Shown piece after piece: positions 1 through 11,000 of a DNA stretch of 64,000 nucleotides (its first letter is position 1; each line of letters opens with the position of its first letter). The notes beneath the pieces were generated by a model. That model was not told the DNA's origin, did no database searches, and was given only the letters and a program-made list of their open reading frames with translations. The stretch lies in assembly GCF_002019855.1 (NCBI RefSeq), contig NZ_CM007717.1, positions 1,368,452 to 1,432,451 of the forward strand, given 5' to 3'. Both the position numbers and the translations under genes were made by a program. Source of the stretch: Streptomyces antibioticus (GTDB taxonomy: Bacteria > Actinomycetota > Actinomycetes > Streptomycetales > Streptomycetaceae).

Positions 1-631
1 GGATCAGCAGGGGGCGACGCAGGCCGAGCACGGTGGCGGACTCGACGTATCCGGAGGTGCGCACGACCAGCGTCTCGGCGCGCACGATACGGGCGTAGCC
101 GGGTGCGAAGGCGACGGCGATGGCGATCGTGACGTTGACGGAGCCCGGGCCGAGGACGGTCACGGTGAGCAGGGCGAGCAGGATCGGCGGCAGGGCGAGC
201 AGGACGTCCGCCAGCCGCATCAGGGTGCGGTCGGCCCAGCGCCCGCCGAGGGCGGCGGCCAGGCCCAGGGCCGCTCCCCCGGCGATGGCGAGCAGGGTGG
301 AGCCGAGGCCGAGCAGGACGGAGGTGCGGGTGCCGTACAGGACCCGGGTGAAGAGGTCGCGGCCGAGCTGGTCGGTGCCGAACCAGTGGGCGGCGCCGGG
401 GGCGGTGAGCGCGTGGGCGGGGTCGGTCTCGACGGGTGAGGCGGAGGTGAACAGCGCGGGGTGGGCCGCCGCGAGGCCGATCAGGGTCAGGGCGACCGCG
501 GCGGCCAGGGGCGCCGGCCGGGGCAGGCCCGGCCACGGTCGGCCGCGCGGCGCCCGCCGGGGCGGGGCGGCGCTGGTGGTGGCGACGGTCATGGGGGCAG
601 CGGCCTTTCTCGCCGACGCGGTGGGGGTCAC
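1..631 (-). CDS. Oligopeptide-type ABC transporter permease, DppC/OppC-like (3' end outside window)
   Basis: Inner-membrane permease that pairs with the DppB-type permease upstream in the operon. My translation of the minus strand gives a Pro/Arg-rich N-terminus, a first membrane segment, the family sequence GTDQLGRDLFTRVLYG and the EAA-loop region (GYVESATVLGLRRPLLI) that contacts the ATPase. The frame is still open at base 1, so the C-terminus is missing. Two starts are possible: GTG at 631, overlapping the previous stop as GTGA, or ATG at 592 behind a GAGAAAGG ribosome site. I list the coupled GTG. The ATPases, if present, lie beyond the window. The substrate cannot be read from the permease. 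Confidence 0.85.
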   Translation of the reverse strand, partial: MTPTASARKAAAPMTVATTSAAPPRRAPRGRPWPGLPRPAPLAAAVALTLIGLAAAHPALFTSASPVETDPAHALTAPGAAHWFGTDQLGRDLFTRVLYGTRTSVLLGLGSTLLAIAGGAALGLAAALGGRWADRTLMRLADVLLALPPILLALLTVTVLGPGSVNVTIAIAVAFAPGYARIVRAETLVVRTSGYVESATVLGLRRPLLI

Positions 632-1566
632 CGGGTCCTGAGCCGGGGGTCGATCACGAGGTAGAGCAGGTCGATCAGCGTGGACAGCAGGACGAACACG
701 AACGCGGACAGCAGCACCAGTCCGATGACGAGCGGGATGTCCTTGTTGGTGGCGGCCTGGAGGGTGAGGGCGCCGATGCCGGGGCGGCCGAACACCGTCT
801 CGACGAGGACCGCGCCGCCCAGGAGCGATCCGGTGAGCCAGCCGGTGAGGGTGACCAGCGGGATCGCCGCGTGCCGCAGGGCGTGCCGCAGCCGTACGGC
901 GGTGGCACTGAGCCCCCGGGCCCGGGCGGTCACGGCGAACGGCTGGCCGAGCGCCGTCTCCAGCCCCTCGCGCAGGACCTGCGCCAGGACCCCGGCGAGG
1001 GACAGGGCGAGGGTCACGGCCGGGAGCACCAGGGACGCGAAGTCCTGGGCTCCCGCCACGGGGAAGATCTGCAGCCGGAAGGAGAACGCCGTCAGCAGCA
1101 GGATGCCGGTCCAGTACGACGGGGTGGACACCGCCAGCAGTTCGGCGAAGGAGGCCAGGCCGCGCAGGGCGCGGTTCCGTCCGGCCGTCGCCACGGCCAG
1201 GACGAGGGCGGCGGTGACGGCCAGCAGCAGGGCGAACAGGGCGAGTTGGACGGTGGGCCAGAGCTGTTCGCCGATCAGTCCGGCCACCGGCCGCTGGAGC
1301 TGGTAGGACTCGCCGAGGTCGCCGGTGAACAGATGGCCGAGGTAGTGCAGGTACTGCACGGCCACCGGCCGGTCCAGCCCGTAGGTGCGGGTGATCTCGG
1401 CCCGCACCTCGGGCGAGGCCGCGGTGCCGGGGCCGAGCATGACCGACACCGGGTCGCCGGGGATGAGCTGGAGCGTCAGGAACGCCAGGGTCGCGGCGCC
1501 CAGCAGCACGGCCAGCGCGGCTGCCAGGCGCCCGGCGACGGGCCTCAGGAGGGCGGTCGCCCTCAC
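628..1566 (-). CDS. Oligopeptide-type ABC transporter permease, DppB/OppB-like
   Basis: About 312 residues, the usual length for the family. It begins with a hydrophobic helix and the DppB signature around LQLIPGDPVSVMLG, followed by further membrane segments. The EAA loop lies near RARGLSATAVRLRHALRHA. Chosen start is GTG at 1566, overlapping the stop of the binding protein as GTGA, which implies translational coupling. The frame stays open far upstream, but that extension is only a shadow of the lipoprotein gene. It should form the membrane channel with the DppC-type permease and import peptides or similar small molecules. Confidence 0.9.
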   Translation of the reverse strand: MRATALLRPVAGRLAAALAVLLGAATLAFLTLQLIPGDPVSVMLGPGTAASPEVRAEITRTYGLDRPVAVQYLHYLGHLFTGDLGESYQLQRPVAGLIGEQLWPTVQLALFALLLAVTAALVLAVATAGRNRALRGLASFAELLAVSTPSYWTGILLLTAFSFRLQIFPVAGAQDFASLVLPAVTLALSLAGVLAQVLREGLETALGQPFAVTARARGLSATAVRLRHALRHAAIPLVTLTGWLTGSLLGGAVLVETVFGRPGIGALTLQAATNKDIPLVIGLVLLSAFVFVLLSTLIDLLYLVIDPRLRTR

Positions 1567-3209
1567 TTGCCGATCCACGCGTCGTAGAAGTTGATCCAGG
1601 TGTTGGGGTCGGTCTTCAGACCGTGCACCGAGGTGGAGACGCCGGCGACGGCCGTACGGACGTACAGCGGGATCTCGGTGGCGAGGTCGACGACCTTCTT
1701 CTGGGTGTCCCCGTACAGCTTGCGCCGGGTGTCCTTGTCGAGCGTGGCCTGCGCGTCGTCCGTCCACTTGTCGAGGTCGGCGTCCTTGTAGAAGGTCGCG
1801 TTCTGGCCGCCCTTGCGGGGGTCGCTGGCGCTGTTGAAGTACAGGCGCAGCACGTCCGGGTCGAAGCGGGCCCAACTGTAGTCGGCGATGCCCTCCTTGC
1901 CGGCGTAGACCTTCTCGATGTAGGTGCCGATGTCGAGGCGGGGGCGCTTGATCTCGATGCCGAGCTTCTTGAGGTCGGCCTGGATGGCCTGGCCGAGGGT
2001 GTCGCGCTGTTCGCGGATGTACTCCTGCGGCATCAGCGGCCATTCGATGCTGAGGCGCTTGCCGCCCTTGGTGCGGTACCCGTCCGCGTCGCGCTTGGTC
2101 CAGCCGGCCTCGTCGAGGTTCCTGTTCGCGAGGGCGGGGTCGTAACCCCAGGTGTTCTCCAGGGACTTGTCGTAGTACGGGGTGGTGGGGCTGATGGGGC
2201 TCCAGGCCCGCTTGTACACGCCGAAGTAGACGCTCTTGACGGCGGTGTCGATGTCGATGCCGCGCTGCACGGCGCGGCGGACGCGGATGTCGTCCAGCGG
2301 CTTCTGCGTGGTGTTCAGGACCAGGGCGTAATTGGCGCCGGGCGCCTGGGTGGTGAGGGTCTCGAGCTGCTGGTTCGCCTTGACGGTCTTGACGTCGGCG
2401 GGCGGGATCGGGTCGGCGATCTGCACCTGGCCGCTGGTGAGGGCGCCGACGCGGGTGGCGTCCTGGGAGAGGAAGCGGATGGTCAGCTTCTCCAGGTAGG
2501 CCGGGCCCTTGTGGGAGGCGGTGGCGGGCGCCCAGTCGTAGTCGGGGTTACGGGTCAGGGTGACGCTCTGGCCCTTGGTGTAGCCGGTGAACTTGAACGG
2601 GCCGGTGCCCACGTCGGCCGCTCCGCCGGCGCTGAGCTTGCCGCCGTACTTCTTGATCGCGGCCGGGGAGTAGAAGCCGAGGTAGGGGGTGCTGGCCGCC
2701 TGGAGGAAGGAGGCGACCGGCGAGGAGAACCGCACCGTGACGGTGTGGTCGTCGACGACGGTGGTGCCGGTGTAGGGGCCCAGCAGGCTGGAGGCGTACT
2801 GGGACTTGGTGGCGGGGTCGACGATCCGGTCGAAGTTGACCTTGACGGCCTGGGCGTCGAAGGGGGTGCCGTCGGTGAACTTCACGCCCTCGCGCAGATG
2901 GAAGGTGAAGGTCTTCAGGTCGTCGGACACGGTCCACTTCGTGGCCAGCCAGGGGTGGAACTCGCCCTCGGCGTCCTGGTGGACGAGGGAGTCGAAGACG
3001 TTGCGCTGGATGGCGCCGGTGATGTCCTGCGGGCTGGCGTGGATGTCGAACGACACCGGTTCCGTGTCCACGGCGTAGGTCAGCGAGCCGCCGCTGACCG
3101 GCTTGCCGGCCGCGTTCCCCTTCCCCGTGCCGGAGGCGCCGGAGCAGGCGGCGAGGAACAGCGAGCCGACGGCGGTGAGGACGAGTGCTCTGGAGCGGTC
3201 GAGGGGCAT
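1563..3209 (-). CDS. ABC transporter substrate-binding lipoprotein, SBP family 5
   Basis: Extracellular solute receptor of about 548 residues for the peptide-type transporter encoded by the next two genes. The N-terminus is a lipoprotein signal: basic residues, a hydrophobic core (ALVLTAVGSLFL) and lipobox LAAC. The mature part has the family 5 hallmarks GGSLTYAVDTEPVSFDIHAS, FTFHLREGVKFTDGTPFDA and DIRVRRAVQRGIDID. ATG at 3209 has a GGAG about seven bases upstream. A longer frame from 3311 would place about 34 non-signal residues ahead of the lipoprotein signal, so I reject it. The gene starts a new unit after the PKS tailoring genes. Membership of the PKS locus is doubtful. Confidence 0.9.
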   Translation of the reverse strand: MPLDRSRALVLTAVGSLFLAACSGASGTGKGNAAGKPVSGGSLTYAVDTEPVSFDIHASPQDITGAIQRNVFDSLVHQDAEGEFHPWLATKWTVSDDLKTFTFHLREGVKFTDGTPFDAQAVKVNFDRIVDPATKSQYASSLLGPYTGTTVVDDHTVTVRFSSPVASFLQAASTPYLGFYSPAAIKKYGGKLSAGGAADVGTGPFKFTGYTKGQSVTLTRNPDYDWAPATASHKGPAYLEKLTIRFLSQDATRVGALTSGQVQIADPIPPADVKTVKANQQLETLTTQAPGANYALVLNTTQKPLDDIRVRRAVQRGIDIDTAVKSVYFGVYKRAWSPISPTTPYYDKSLENTWGYDPALANRNLDEAGWTKRDADGYRTKGGKRLSIEWPLMPQEYIREQRDTLGQAIQADLKKLGIEIKRPRLDIGTYIEKVYAGKEGIADYSWARFDPDVLRLYFNSASDPRKGGQNATFYKDADLDKWTDDAQATLDKDTRRKLYGDTQKKVVDLATEIPLYVRTAVAGVSTSVHGLKTDPNTWINFYDAWIGK

Positions 3210-3326
3210 GAGGGAACTCCGGTGGGTCTCGGAAGGGCGCGCGGCGGACTGCCGACTGGCGGACGACGTGGGGGAATGACGACGAACGTAATCGCGGGGT
3301 CCGGTCCGCACGCCCCTACCGAACCC
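3210..3326. promoter_or_regulatory. Intergenic spacer upstream of the ABC transporter operon
   Basis: This 117-base gap separates the last PKS-side gene from the transporter lipoprotein. It must hold the transporter promoter if that operon is independent. I see no convincing -10/-35 pair and no strong terminator hairpin. GTCCGCC occurs twice about 15 bases apart on the minus strand, a possible but unproven operator. Confidence 0.25.
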
Positions 3327-3743
3327 CTAGCCGACCCGTACGGGGTGGCGGGGCACCGAGCGGCGGTGCGCGATCCGCCAGCCCTTGGGGGTGCGGACCA
3401 GGACGTCGACGTAGTCGCCGTTGTGGACGCTGCCGTCGGGGAGCACGGCCAGATAGCGGCTGCGGGCGCGGACCGTGCCGTACGGGTCCTCGGGGTCGAC
3501 GTCGAAGACCGTGTCCAGGGTGTGGTGGTCGGGGGACAGCTCCCCGAGGGAGGTGTTGAACTCCCGGATGGCGGCGAGTCCGTGGAACTCGCGGCCGGGG
3601 CCGGCGAGGACGATCACACCGTCGTCGGTGAACACCTCCTCCAGGGCCTCGGTGTCGCCGTTGTCGAAGACGTGCGCGAACCGCGCGAGGAGCTGCCGCA
3701 GTTCCTCGAAGTCGGCCGGGGTGAGGGCGGAGGGCAGGGACAA
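3327..3743 (-). CDS. Small SnoaL/NTF2-fold protein
   Basis: A 138-residue single-domain protein of the SnoaL-like/NTF2 cone-shaped fold. The N-terminal helix (LTPADFEELRQLLARFAHVF) is followed by the typical DNGDTEALEEVFTDDGVIV segment, and the C-terminal strands (YVDVLVRTPKGWRIAHRR) end like the family. The start is TTG at 3743 with GGAG five bases upstream; no ATG or GTG fits nearby. It lies 21 bases after another SnoaL-fold gene and closes the PKS-side gene string. Family members include polyketide cyclases, dehydratases and isomerases, so a post-PKS role is likely but its reaction is unknown. Confidence 0.75.
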   Translation of the reverse strand: MSLPSALTPADFEELRQLLARFAHVFDNGDTEALEEVFTDDGVIVLAGPGREFHGLAAIREFNTSLGELSPDHHTLDTVFDVDPEDPYGTVRARSRYLAVLPDGSVHNGDYVDVLVRTPKGWRIAHRRSVPRHPVRVG

Positions 3744-3764
3744 GGGGGCTCCAGGGGTCGGGAG

Positions 3765-4199
3765 TTACAGGTGGGTGTCGACCAACTGCTGGATGATGCC
3801 CAGCCGGTCGGGCAGCACCGTGTAGCGCACGACCTGGCCGTCACGGACGGTCAGGGTGCTGATGCTGCGGCCGGTGAAGGGCCTGCCGGACGCCGGGACG
3901 CCGAAGATGTTGCCGGCGTGGACGCCCTCGATCGTCCAGAAGACGATCACCCGGTCGCCCTCGGCGACCAGGTCGGTCACGGAGATCCGGAGGTCCTTGA
4001 CGTTCTCCCACACCCACTGGGCGTGCTGCCGGAAGTCCTCACGGGTGCCGGTGCCGCCGGGGCCGACCCGGGTCTCGTCGGCGGCGTCCGTGGCGACGAT
4101 CTCCTCCAGGACGTCGAGCCTGCGGTCGTTGACGAACTCCTCGAAGTAGCGCCGGGCGACGGCCTTGTTGGCCTCGATGTCGTGCTCGTTGCTGCTCAT
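3765..4199 (-). CDS. SnoaL-like polyketide cyclase family protein
   Basis: A 144-residue SnoaL-like protein. Visible features are the N-terminal helix NKAVARRYFEEFVNDRRLD, the segment EDFRQHAQWVWENVKDLRI, the strand VTDLVAEGDRVIVFWTIEG and the C-terminal GRSISTLTVRDGQVVRYTV. This is the pattern of the ester cyclase/SnoaL-like group. The ATG at 4199 has an AGGAA ribosome site. It lies downstream of the short-chain dehydrogenase and upstream of a second SnoaL-fold gene. In an otherwise type I PKS operon, such a protein could catalyse ring closure, dehydration or double-bond migration on the released chain. That role is inference. Confidence 0.8.
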   Translation of the reverse strand: MSSNEHDIEANKAVARRYFEEFVNDRRLDVLEEIVATDAADETRVGPGGTGTREDFRQHAQWVWENVKDLRISVTDLVAEGDRVIVFWTIEGVHAGNIFGVPASGRPFTGRSISTLTVRDGQVVRYTVLPDRLGIIQQLVDTHL

Positions 4200-4214
4200 C
4201 GCGATTCCTGTTCT

Positions 4215-4270
4215 GTGCGGGTGCGGATGCGGGTGCGGTGCGGGTACGGGTACGGGTACGAGTGCGGGTG
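4215..4270. repeat. Hexanucleotide microsatellite-like tract
   Basis: Degenerate tandem copies of a six-base unit of the type GTGCGG / GCGGGT / ACGGGT fill most of the 100-base gap between the dehydrogenase and the SnoaL-like gene. The tract could vary by slippage and would alter spacing inside the operon. No protein is encoded here. Confidence 0.6.
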
Positions 4271-4299
4271 GACCGGGCTGTCGGCGCGGTGGACGCGGC

Positions 4300-5088
4300 T
4301 CACCTGTCGGCGGGGCCGGGCGGCGGCGGCAGGATGCCTCCGTTGGCGCTCAGCCCGCCGTCGACCGGGACGGTCACGCCGGTGACGTACGAGGCGGCCG
4401 GCGAGGTCAGGAACCAGATGACCTCGGCCTGCTCGCGGGGGGACGCCCAGCGGTGCGCGGGGATCCGGCCGGTGATCAGCGCGGAGAAGTGCGGGTCGGC
4501 GACCTGGGCGGCGGTCAGCGCGGTCTCGGTGCCGCCGGGCGCGACGGCGTTGATCCGGATGCCCTCGGCCGCGTAGTCGACCGCCGTGCCGCGCACGAGG
4601 TTGATGACGGCGGCCTTGGTGGCGTTGTACCCCCAGGTGCCCGGGTCGCCGCGCAGGCCGGAGACGGACGAGGTGGCCACGATCGCTCCCCCGCCGGCCG
4701 CCCGCAGCGCGGGCACCGCCGCCCGGATGCCGAGGGCGACGGAGCGGACGTTGACGGCGAAGAGACGGTCGAAGCGCTCGATCGCGCCGGGTGACTCCAG
4801 GGGTCCGGCGCCTCCGATGCCGGCGTTGAGCACGGCCGCGTCGAGCCGTCCGAAGCGGTCCACGGCGAGCCGTACGGCGGCGGTGTTCGTGGCCTCCTCG
4901 GCGACGTCGCCGACCAGGGTGGCCACGCCGTCCAGCTCCTCCAGCGCGACGAGCCCCTCCTTGTCCACGTCCACGGCGACCACCCGGTGCCCCCGTTCGA
5001 CGAACAGCCGGGCGGTGGCGGCTCCGATGCCGGAGGCGGCGCCGGTGACCAGGGCGACCCGGGGTTCGGGTGCGGTGTCGGACGTCAT
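4300..5088 (-). CDS. Short-chain dehydrogenase/reductase (SDR), classical type
   Basis: About 262 residues. The Rossmann motif TGAASGIG is at 15-22, NAG at about 88-90, and the catalytic Ser near 140 with YNATK (Tyr154, Lys158). The end VTVPVDGGLSANGG is typical of FabG-like SDRs. The ATG at 5088 follows the PKS3 stop by two bases, and its GGGAG ribosome site lies inside the last PKS3 codons, so translation is coupled to the synthase. A TTG six bases earlier is also possible. Most likely a keto/hydroxy-group oxidoreductase acting on the released polyketide. Substrate unknown. Confidence 0.9.
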   Translation of the reverse strand: MTSDTAPEPRVALVTGAASGIGAATARLFVERGHRVVAVDVDKEGLVALEELDGVATLVGDVAEEATNTAAVRLAVDRFGRLDAAVLNAGIGGAGPLESPGAIERFDRLFAVNVRSVALGIRAAVPALRAAGGGAIVATSSVSGLRGDPGTWGYNATKAAVINLVRGTAVDYAAEGIRINAVAPGGTETALTAAQVADPHFSALITGRIPAHRWASPREQAEVIWFLTSPAASYVTGVTVPVDGGLSANGGILPPPPGPADR

Positions 5089-5090
5089 CG

Positions 5091-8000
5091 TCAACTCCCT
5101 TTCAGTGCGGTGTGCTTGTCGCGGTCGTGGTTCTCCAGCGCGTGGAGCCTGCGCCGTACGGCGGCCGCGGTCGTCGGGGTGTGCTCCTCCAGGAGCGTGA
5201 AGTGGTCGCCGGGGACGTCCTCGCTCTCATGGGGTACGGGCCAGTAGGCGCGCCAGTCGTGACGCCCCGTCGGATCCACGACCGTGTGCCGCAGCGGTGT
5301 GTCGGCGCGCACCGAGAAGACCGGCGCGGCCAGCGTCTCGGGCCGCCAGTCGGCGAACAGGTTGTTGTAGCCGCCCATCGCGGTGAGGCTGGCGTCGCTC
5401 CAGACCATGTCGTAGGTCTCGATGCGGTCGACCATGCCGGTGAGCATGGCCGTCATCCACCACTCCCCCATGCCCTCGCGGACGGCGCTGTCGATGGGGT
5501 AGGTGTCGACCAGGACGAGCCCGGCGGGGCCGCGGCCCTCCGCCTCCAGGCGGGCGGCGACGGCGCTCGCGAGGCAGCCGCCCATGGACCGGCCGAGGAT
5601 CACGTACGGCCGGTCCTCGCCGACGGTCTCGCGGACCGTCTCGGCGTGCAGGGCGAGGAAGGTGTCGAGGCTGTCGGGCAGCGGGTCGTCGGGGGCCCAG
5701 CCGGGTGAGGGCAGCACGAACAGATCGCGTTCGCCCTGGAATTCATGGCCGAAGCGGGCGTACTCGTGCGGTCCGGAGATGGCGCTGAGCGCGGGGAAGC
5801 AGACGACGGCCGTCTCCGCCTCGCCCCGCGCCAGGTGCAGAGGCGCCGGGCGGTGCCGGTGGCGGTCCTCAGCGGTGAACCGGGTGCGGAGCGCGGAGGC
5901 CACGCCGATGAGCGCGGAGGCGTCGGTGAACTTCCCCTCGGCGGCCAGCCGCCGGTAGAGCGTCGACAGCGGGTCGTCGGCGCCCTGCCGGGGGGTGTGG
6001 ACGACGGCCGGCTCCTCGCGGGGCGCCGCGGCGAGCAGACCGTCGAGGTGGGCGGCCAGTTCGGCGGGGGTGGGGTGGTCGAAGGTGACCGTGGCGGACA
6101 GCCGGACCCCGGAGGCCGCGGTGAGGCGGTTGCGCAGTTCGACGGCGGCCAGGGAGTCGAGGCCCAGATCGTTGAACGGGGCCTGGGCGCCCACCGCTTC
6201 GGGCCGGGCGGCGAGGACGGCGGCGGCCTCCTCCCGGACGAGGGTCACCAGGATCTCCCGCCGTTCCCCGCCGTCGCGTCCGGCGAGCCGGGCGGACAGC
6301 GCCGGCCCGTCGGCGGCCGCACGGGCCGTACGGCGGGAGGGCCGCACCAGATCGCGCAGCAGGGCGGGAACCGGCTGGAGGTCCCCGAGCGCCGCCAGGT
6401 CGAGGGGTGCGGGTACGGCGTGGGCGGCCGTGGCGGCGAGGGCACGGTCGAACAGCGCGGTGCCCCGGTCGGTGGCGATGAGCCGCAGACCGGCCCGCCG
6501 GGCGCGGGCGAGGTCGGCGTCGGAGAGGTGGCCGGTGATGCCGCTGGGCTGCTCCCACTGGCCCCAGGCGAGGGAGTGGGCGGGCAGTCCGAGGGCGCGG
6601 CGGTGGGCGGCGAGGGCGTCGAGGAAGGTGTTGGCGGCGGCGTAGGACCCCTGTCCCGGGCCGCCGAACAGGGCCGCGACGGACGAGTACAGCACGAAGG
6701 CGTCCAGCGGCAGGTGCGCGGTGAGGTCGTGCAGATGCCAGGCGCCGTCCGCCTTGGGGCGCAGCACGGTGTCCAGCCGGTCGGCGGTGAGGTCGCCGAC
6801 GAGGCCGTCGTCGACGACCCCGGCGGTGTGCACGACCGCGGTGAGGGGGTGGGCGGGGTCGATACCGGCGATCACCGCCGCGAGCGCCTCGCGGTCCGCG
6901 GTGTCGACGGCGGCCACGGTGACGTCGGCGCCCGCCTCGGTGAGGGATTCGGTCAACTCCCCCGCACCTGCGGCCTGTTGTCCGGAGCGGGAGAGCAGGA
7001 GGAGATGGCGCACGCCGTGCCGGGTGACGAGGTGGCGGGCGAGCGCCGCGCCGAGGGTGCCGGTGCCGCCGGTGACGAGGACCGTGCCGTCGGGGTTCCA
7101 GGCGGTGCCGTCCCCGGGCGCCTGGTGAAGCCGGTCGAGACGGGGGACGTAGGCCGTCCCGTCGCGGAGGGCGAGTTGGGGTTCGCCCGCGGCGCGGGCG
7201 GCGGCGACGGCGGCCGGCAGGACGGGGTCCGCGTCGGCGTCCGTGTCGATCAGCAGCAGCCGGTCCGGCTGTTCGGCCTGGGCGGAGCGCAGCAGGCCCC
7301 AGACGGCGGCGGCGACCGGGTCGGGCCGGTCCGTGTCGCGCACGGCGCGGGCGCCCCGGACCACGACGGTCAACGGGCCGCCGTCGGACGACCGTTCGCG
7401 CAGCACGTCCAGTGTCCGGGTCAGGGCGGCCCGCACCCGGTCCGGCACCTCGCCGTCGTCCGCCGCCACGGAGAGGTCGACGACGTCCGGGACGGACACC
7501 GGCCGGGTGGCCACGGGCAGTTCGCGCCACACCTCGTGGAACAGCGCGTCCGGGTCGGCGCCTTGCGCGGCGGCGAGCTGCCGCGCGGACACCAGGCGGG
7601 CGTGCAGCGCGCCGACGGTGGCGACGGGCGCGCCGGACGGGTCGGCCAGGTCGATCGCCAGGCTGTCGGGTCCGGTGCGGGTGAGCCGGACGCGCAGGGC
7701 GGTGGCGCCGTCGGCGTGCAGCCGGACGTCCGTGTAGGCGAACGGCAGCCGGCTGGAGCCGTCCGGTACGGCGGTCAGGTCGTCGTGCGCGGTGATGTGC
7801 ACGGCCGCGTCCAGCAGCGCGGGGTGCAGTCCGAAGCGGGCGGCGTCGGCGTGCTGCGGCTCGGGCAGCGCGACCTCGGCGTAGAAGGTGTCCCCGTCCC
7901 GCCAGGCGGCGCGCAGTCCGCGGAAGGCGGGGCCGTACTCCAGGCCGGAGGCGGTGAGTTCGGCGTACACCTCGTCCAGCGGGAGCACGGTGGCGCCGGG

Positions 8001-11000
8001 TGGCGGCCAGGCGGTGAGCGCGGTGCCCTCGGCGGGCGCGGCGCCGGTGCGGGCGACGAGGGTGGCGGTGGCGTGCCGGGTCCAGTCGGCGCCGGGGGCC
8101 CGGGAGCGGATCACGGCGTCCCGGCCGCCGTCCGGTCCCGGGCCGCCGACCTCGACCTGCACCCGCACCGAGCCGCTCGGCGGCAGCACCAGCGGTGCCT
8201 GGACGACGAGTTCGGCGACGACGTCGGTGCCGGTCTCCTCCCCGGCCCGGCGGGCGAGTTCGAGCAGGGCGGTGCCGGGGACGATCACCGTGCCCTGGAC
8301 GGCGTGCCCGGCCAGCCAGGGGTGGGTGCGCAGCGAGAGGCCGCCGGTGAGGACGACGCCGTCGGTGTCGGGCAGCGGCACGGCCGCCGCGAGCAGGGGA
8401 TGCCCGACGGGTTCCAGGCCGAGGCCGGTGGGGCGGCCGCCGGTGCCGGGTTCCAGCCAGTAGCGGCGGTGCTGGAAGGCGTAGGTGGGCAGGTCGGTGC
8501 GGCGGGCGTCGCGGTCGGCGAAGAAGGCGGGCCAGTCCACGGCGGTGCCGCGGGCGTGCAGCCGGCCCAGTGCGGCGACGGCGGTCTCCGGTTCGGCGCG
8601 GCCCCGCCGCAGGGCGGGGACGGCGAAGGCGTCCGGGAGCGTGCCGCGCACGAGGGCGGTGAGCGTGCCGTCGGGGCCGAGTTCGAGGTAGGTGCCGGTG
8701 CCCGCCGTGTCCAGGGTGCGGACGACGTCGGCGAAGCGGACGGCCTCGCGGACGTGGCGGACCCAGTACTCGGGGCTGGTGATGTCCTCGGTGGTGGCGA
8801 CACGGCCGGTCACGTCGGAGACGACCGGGATGCGCGGCGGGTGGTAGGTGAGGCCCTTCGCCACCCGGGCGAAGTCGGTGAGCATGTCGTCCATGTGCGG
8901 GGAGTGGAAGGCGTGGCTCACCGTGAGGCGCCGGGTGCGCCGGCCGCGGTTGGCGAAGCGGGCCGCGACGTCGAGCGCCGCCGCGGCGTCCCCCGAGATG
9001 ACCACGGACGTGGGCCCGTTGACGGCGGCGATGTCCACCTGCCCGGTGAGGTGCGCGAGTTCGGCGCGCACCTCGTCCTCGGCGGCCTCCACGGCCACCA
9101 TGACCCCGCCGCCGGGGAGTTGCTGCATCAGCCGGGCGCGCGCGGCGACCAGGGCGGCCGCGTCGGGCAGGTCGAGGACTCCGGCGACATGGGCGGCGGC
9201 CAGTTCGCCGATGGAGTGGCCCGCGACATGGCCGGGGCGGACGCCCCAGGACTCGTAGAGCCGGTACAGGGCGACTTCGAGGGCGAACAGGGCGGGCTGG
9301 GTGTACCGGGTGTCGTCCAACCGGTCGCCGGAGACGGTCACTTCGGCGACCGGACGGTCGAGCAGCGGGTCCAGCTCGGCCGTGACGGCGTCGTAGGCCG
9401 CGGCGAACGCGGGGTGGGTGTCGTACAACTGCCGTCCCATGCCCTGGCGTTGGCTGCCCTGGCCGGCGAAGAGGACGGCCAGGGAGCCGCCGGTCGCGGT
9501 GAGGGTGTCGAGCTGTCCGCCCTCGGCGATGTCCTTGAGCGCGCCGAGCAGTTCGCCGGGTTCCGAGGCGACGACGACCGTGCGTTCCTTGAGCGGGGCG
9601 CGGGTGGTGAGCAGGGAGAAGGCGGTGTCGGCGGGGCGGGCGGGGGCGCGGGTGAGGTGCTCGGCGAGGCGGGCGGCCTGGGCGCGCAGGGCGTCGGGGG
9701 TGTGCGCGGTGAGGACGAACGGGAGGGGGGCGGCGGGCGCGTGTGCGGCCGGGGCCTCCTCTGTGCCGGGCTCCTCGGCCGGGGGCGCCTCCTCGATGAT
9801 GACGTGGGCGTTGGTGCCGCTCGCGCCGAAGGCGGAGACCCCGGCGCGGCGGGGACGGTTCGCCCCGGTCCCGGGCCAGGGGCGCGGTTCGGTCAGCAGC
9901 CGGACGGCGCCCGCGCTCCAGTCGACGTGCGGGGTGGGCTCGTCGGCGTGCAGGGTGCGCGGCAGCAGCCCGTGCCGGATCGACTGGATCACCTTGATGA
10001 CACCGGCGGCCCCGGCCGCCGCCTGGGTGTGCCCGATGTTGGACTTCAACGAGCCCAGCCAGAGCGGCCGTTCCGCGTCGCGCTGCCGGCCGTAGGCGGC
10101 CAGGATCGCCTGGGCCTCGATCGGGTCGCCGAGGGAGGTCCCGGTGCCGTGCGCCTCGACCGCGTCGACGTCCGAGGGGCCGAGCCCGGCCGCGTCCAGC
10201 GCCTGCCGGATGACGCGTTGCTGGGAGGGGCCGTTGGGCGCGGTGAGCCCGTTGGAGGCACCGTCCTGGTTGACGGCGGAGCCGCGCAGCACGGCGAGCA
10301 CCGGATGGCCCAGCCGCCGGGCGTCGGACAGCCGCTCCACGAGCAGCAGGGCCACGCCCTCCGCCCAGCCGGTGCCGTCGGCGCCCGCGCCGAACGCCTT
10401 GCAGCGGCCGTCGGCGGACAGTCCGCGCTGACGGGCGAACTCGACGAAGCCCTGCGGCGTGGACATCACGCTCACGCCGCCGGCGAGGGCCAGGTCGGAC
10501 TCGCCGGAGCGCAGGGACTGGGCCGCCAGGTGCAGGGCGACCAGGGAGGAGGAGCAGGCGGTGTCGACGGTGACGGCGGGGCCCTCGAAGCCGAAGGTGT
10601 AGGAGATCCGTCCCGACGCGACGCTGTCCAGGCCGCCGATGCCGAGATAGCCCTCCAGTTCGGCGGGCGCGTCCGGGAGGCGTGGTGTGTAGTCGCCGCC
10701 CGCGATGCCCGCGAAGACCGCCGTCCGGCTGCCCTTCAGGGAGCGCGGGTCGATCCCGGCGCGCTCGAACGCCTCCCAGGCGGACTCCAGGAGCAGCCGG
10801 TGCTGGGGGTCGGTGGCGAGGGCCTCGCGCGGGGAGATGCCGAAGAACTCGGCGTCGAAGTCGGCGACGGTGTCGAGGAATCCGCCGTGCCGGGTGTAGG
10901 AGGTACCGGTGCGCTCCGGGTCGGGATCGTAGACGGCGTCGACGTCCCAGCCCCGGTCGGCGGGGAACTCGCTGATGGCGTCCCCGCCGTCGCGGACGAG

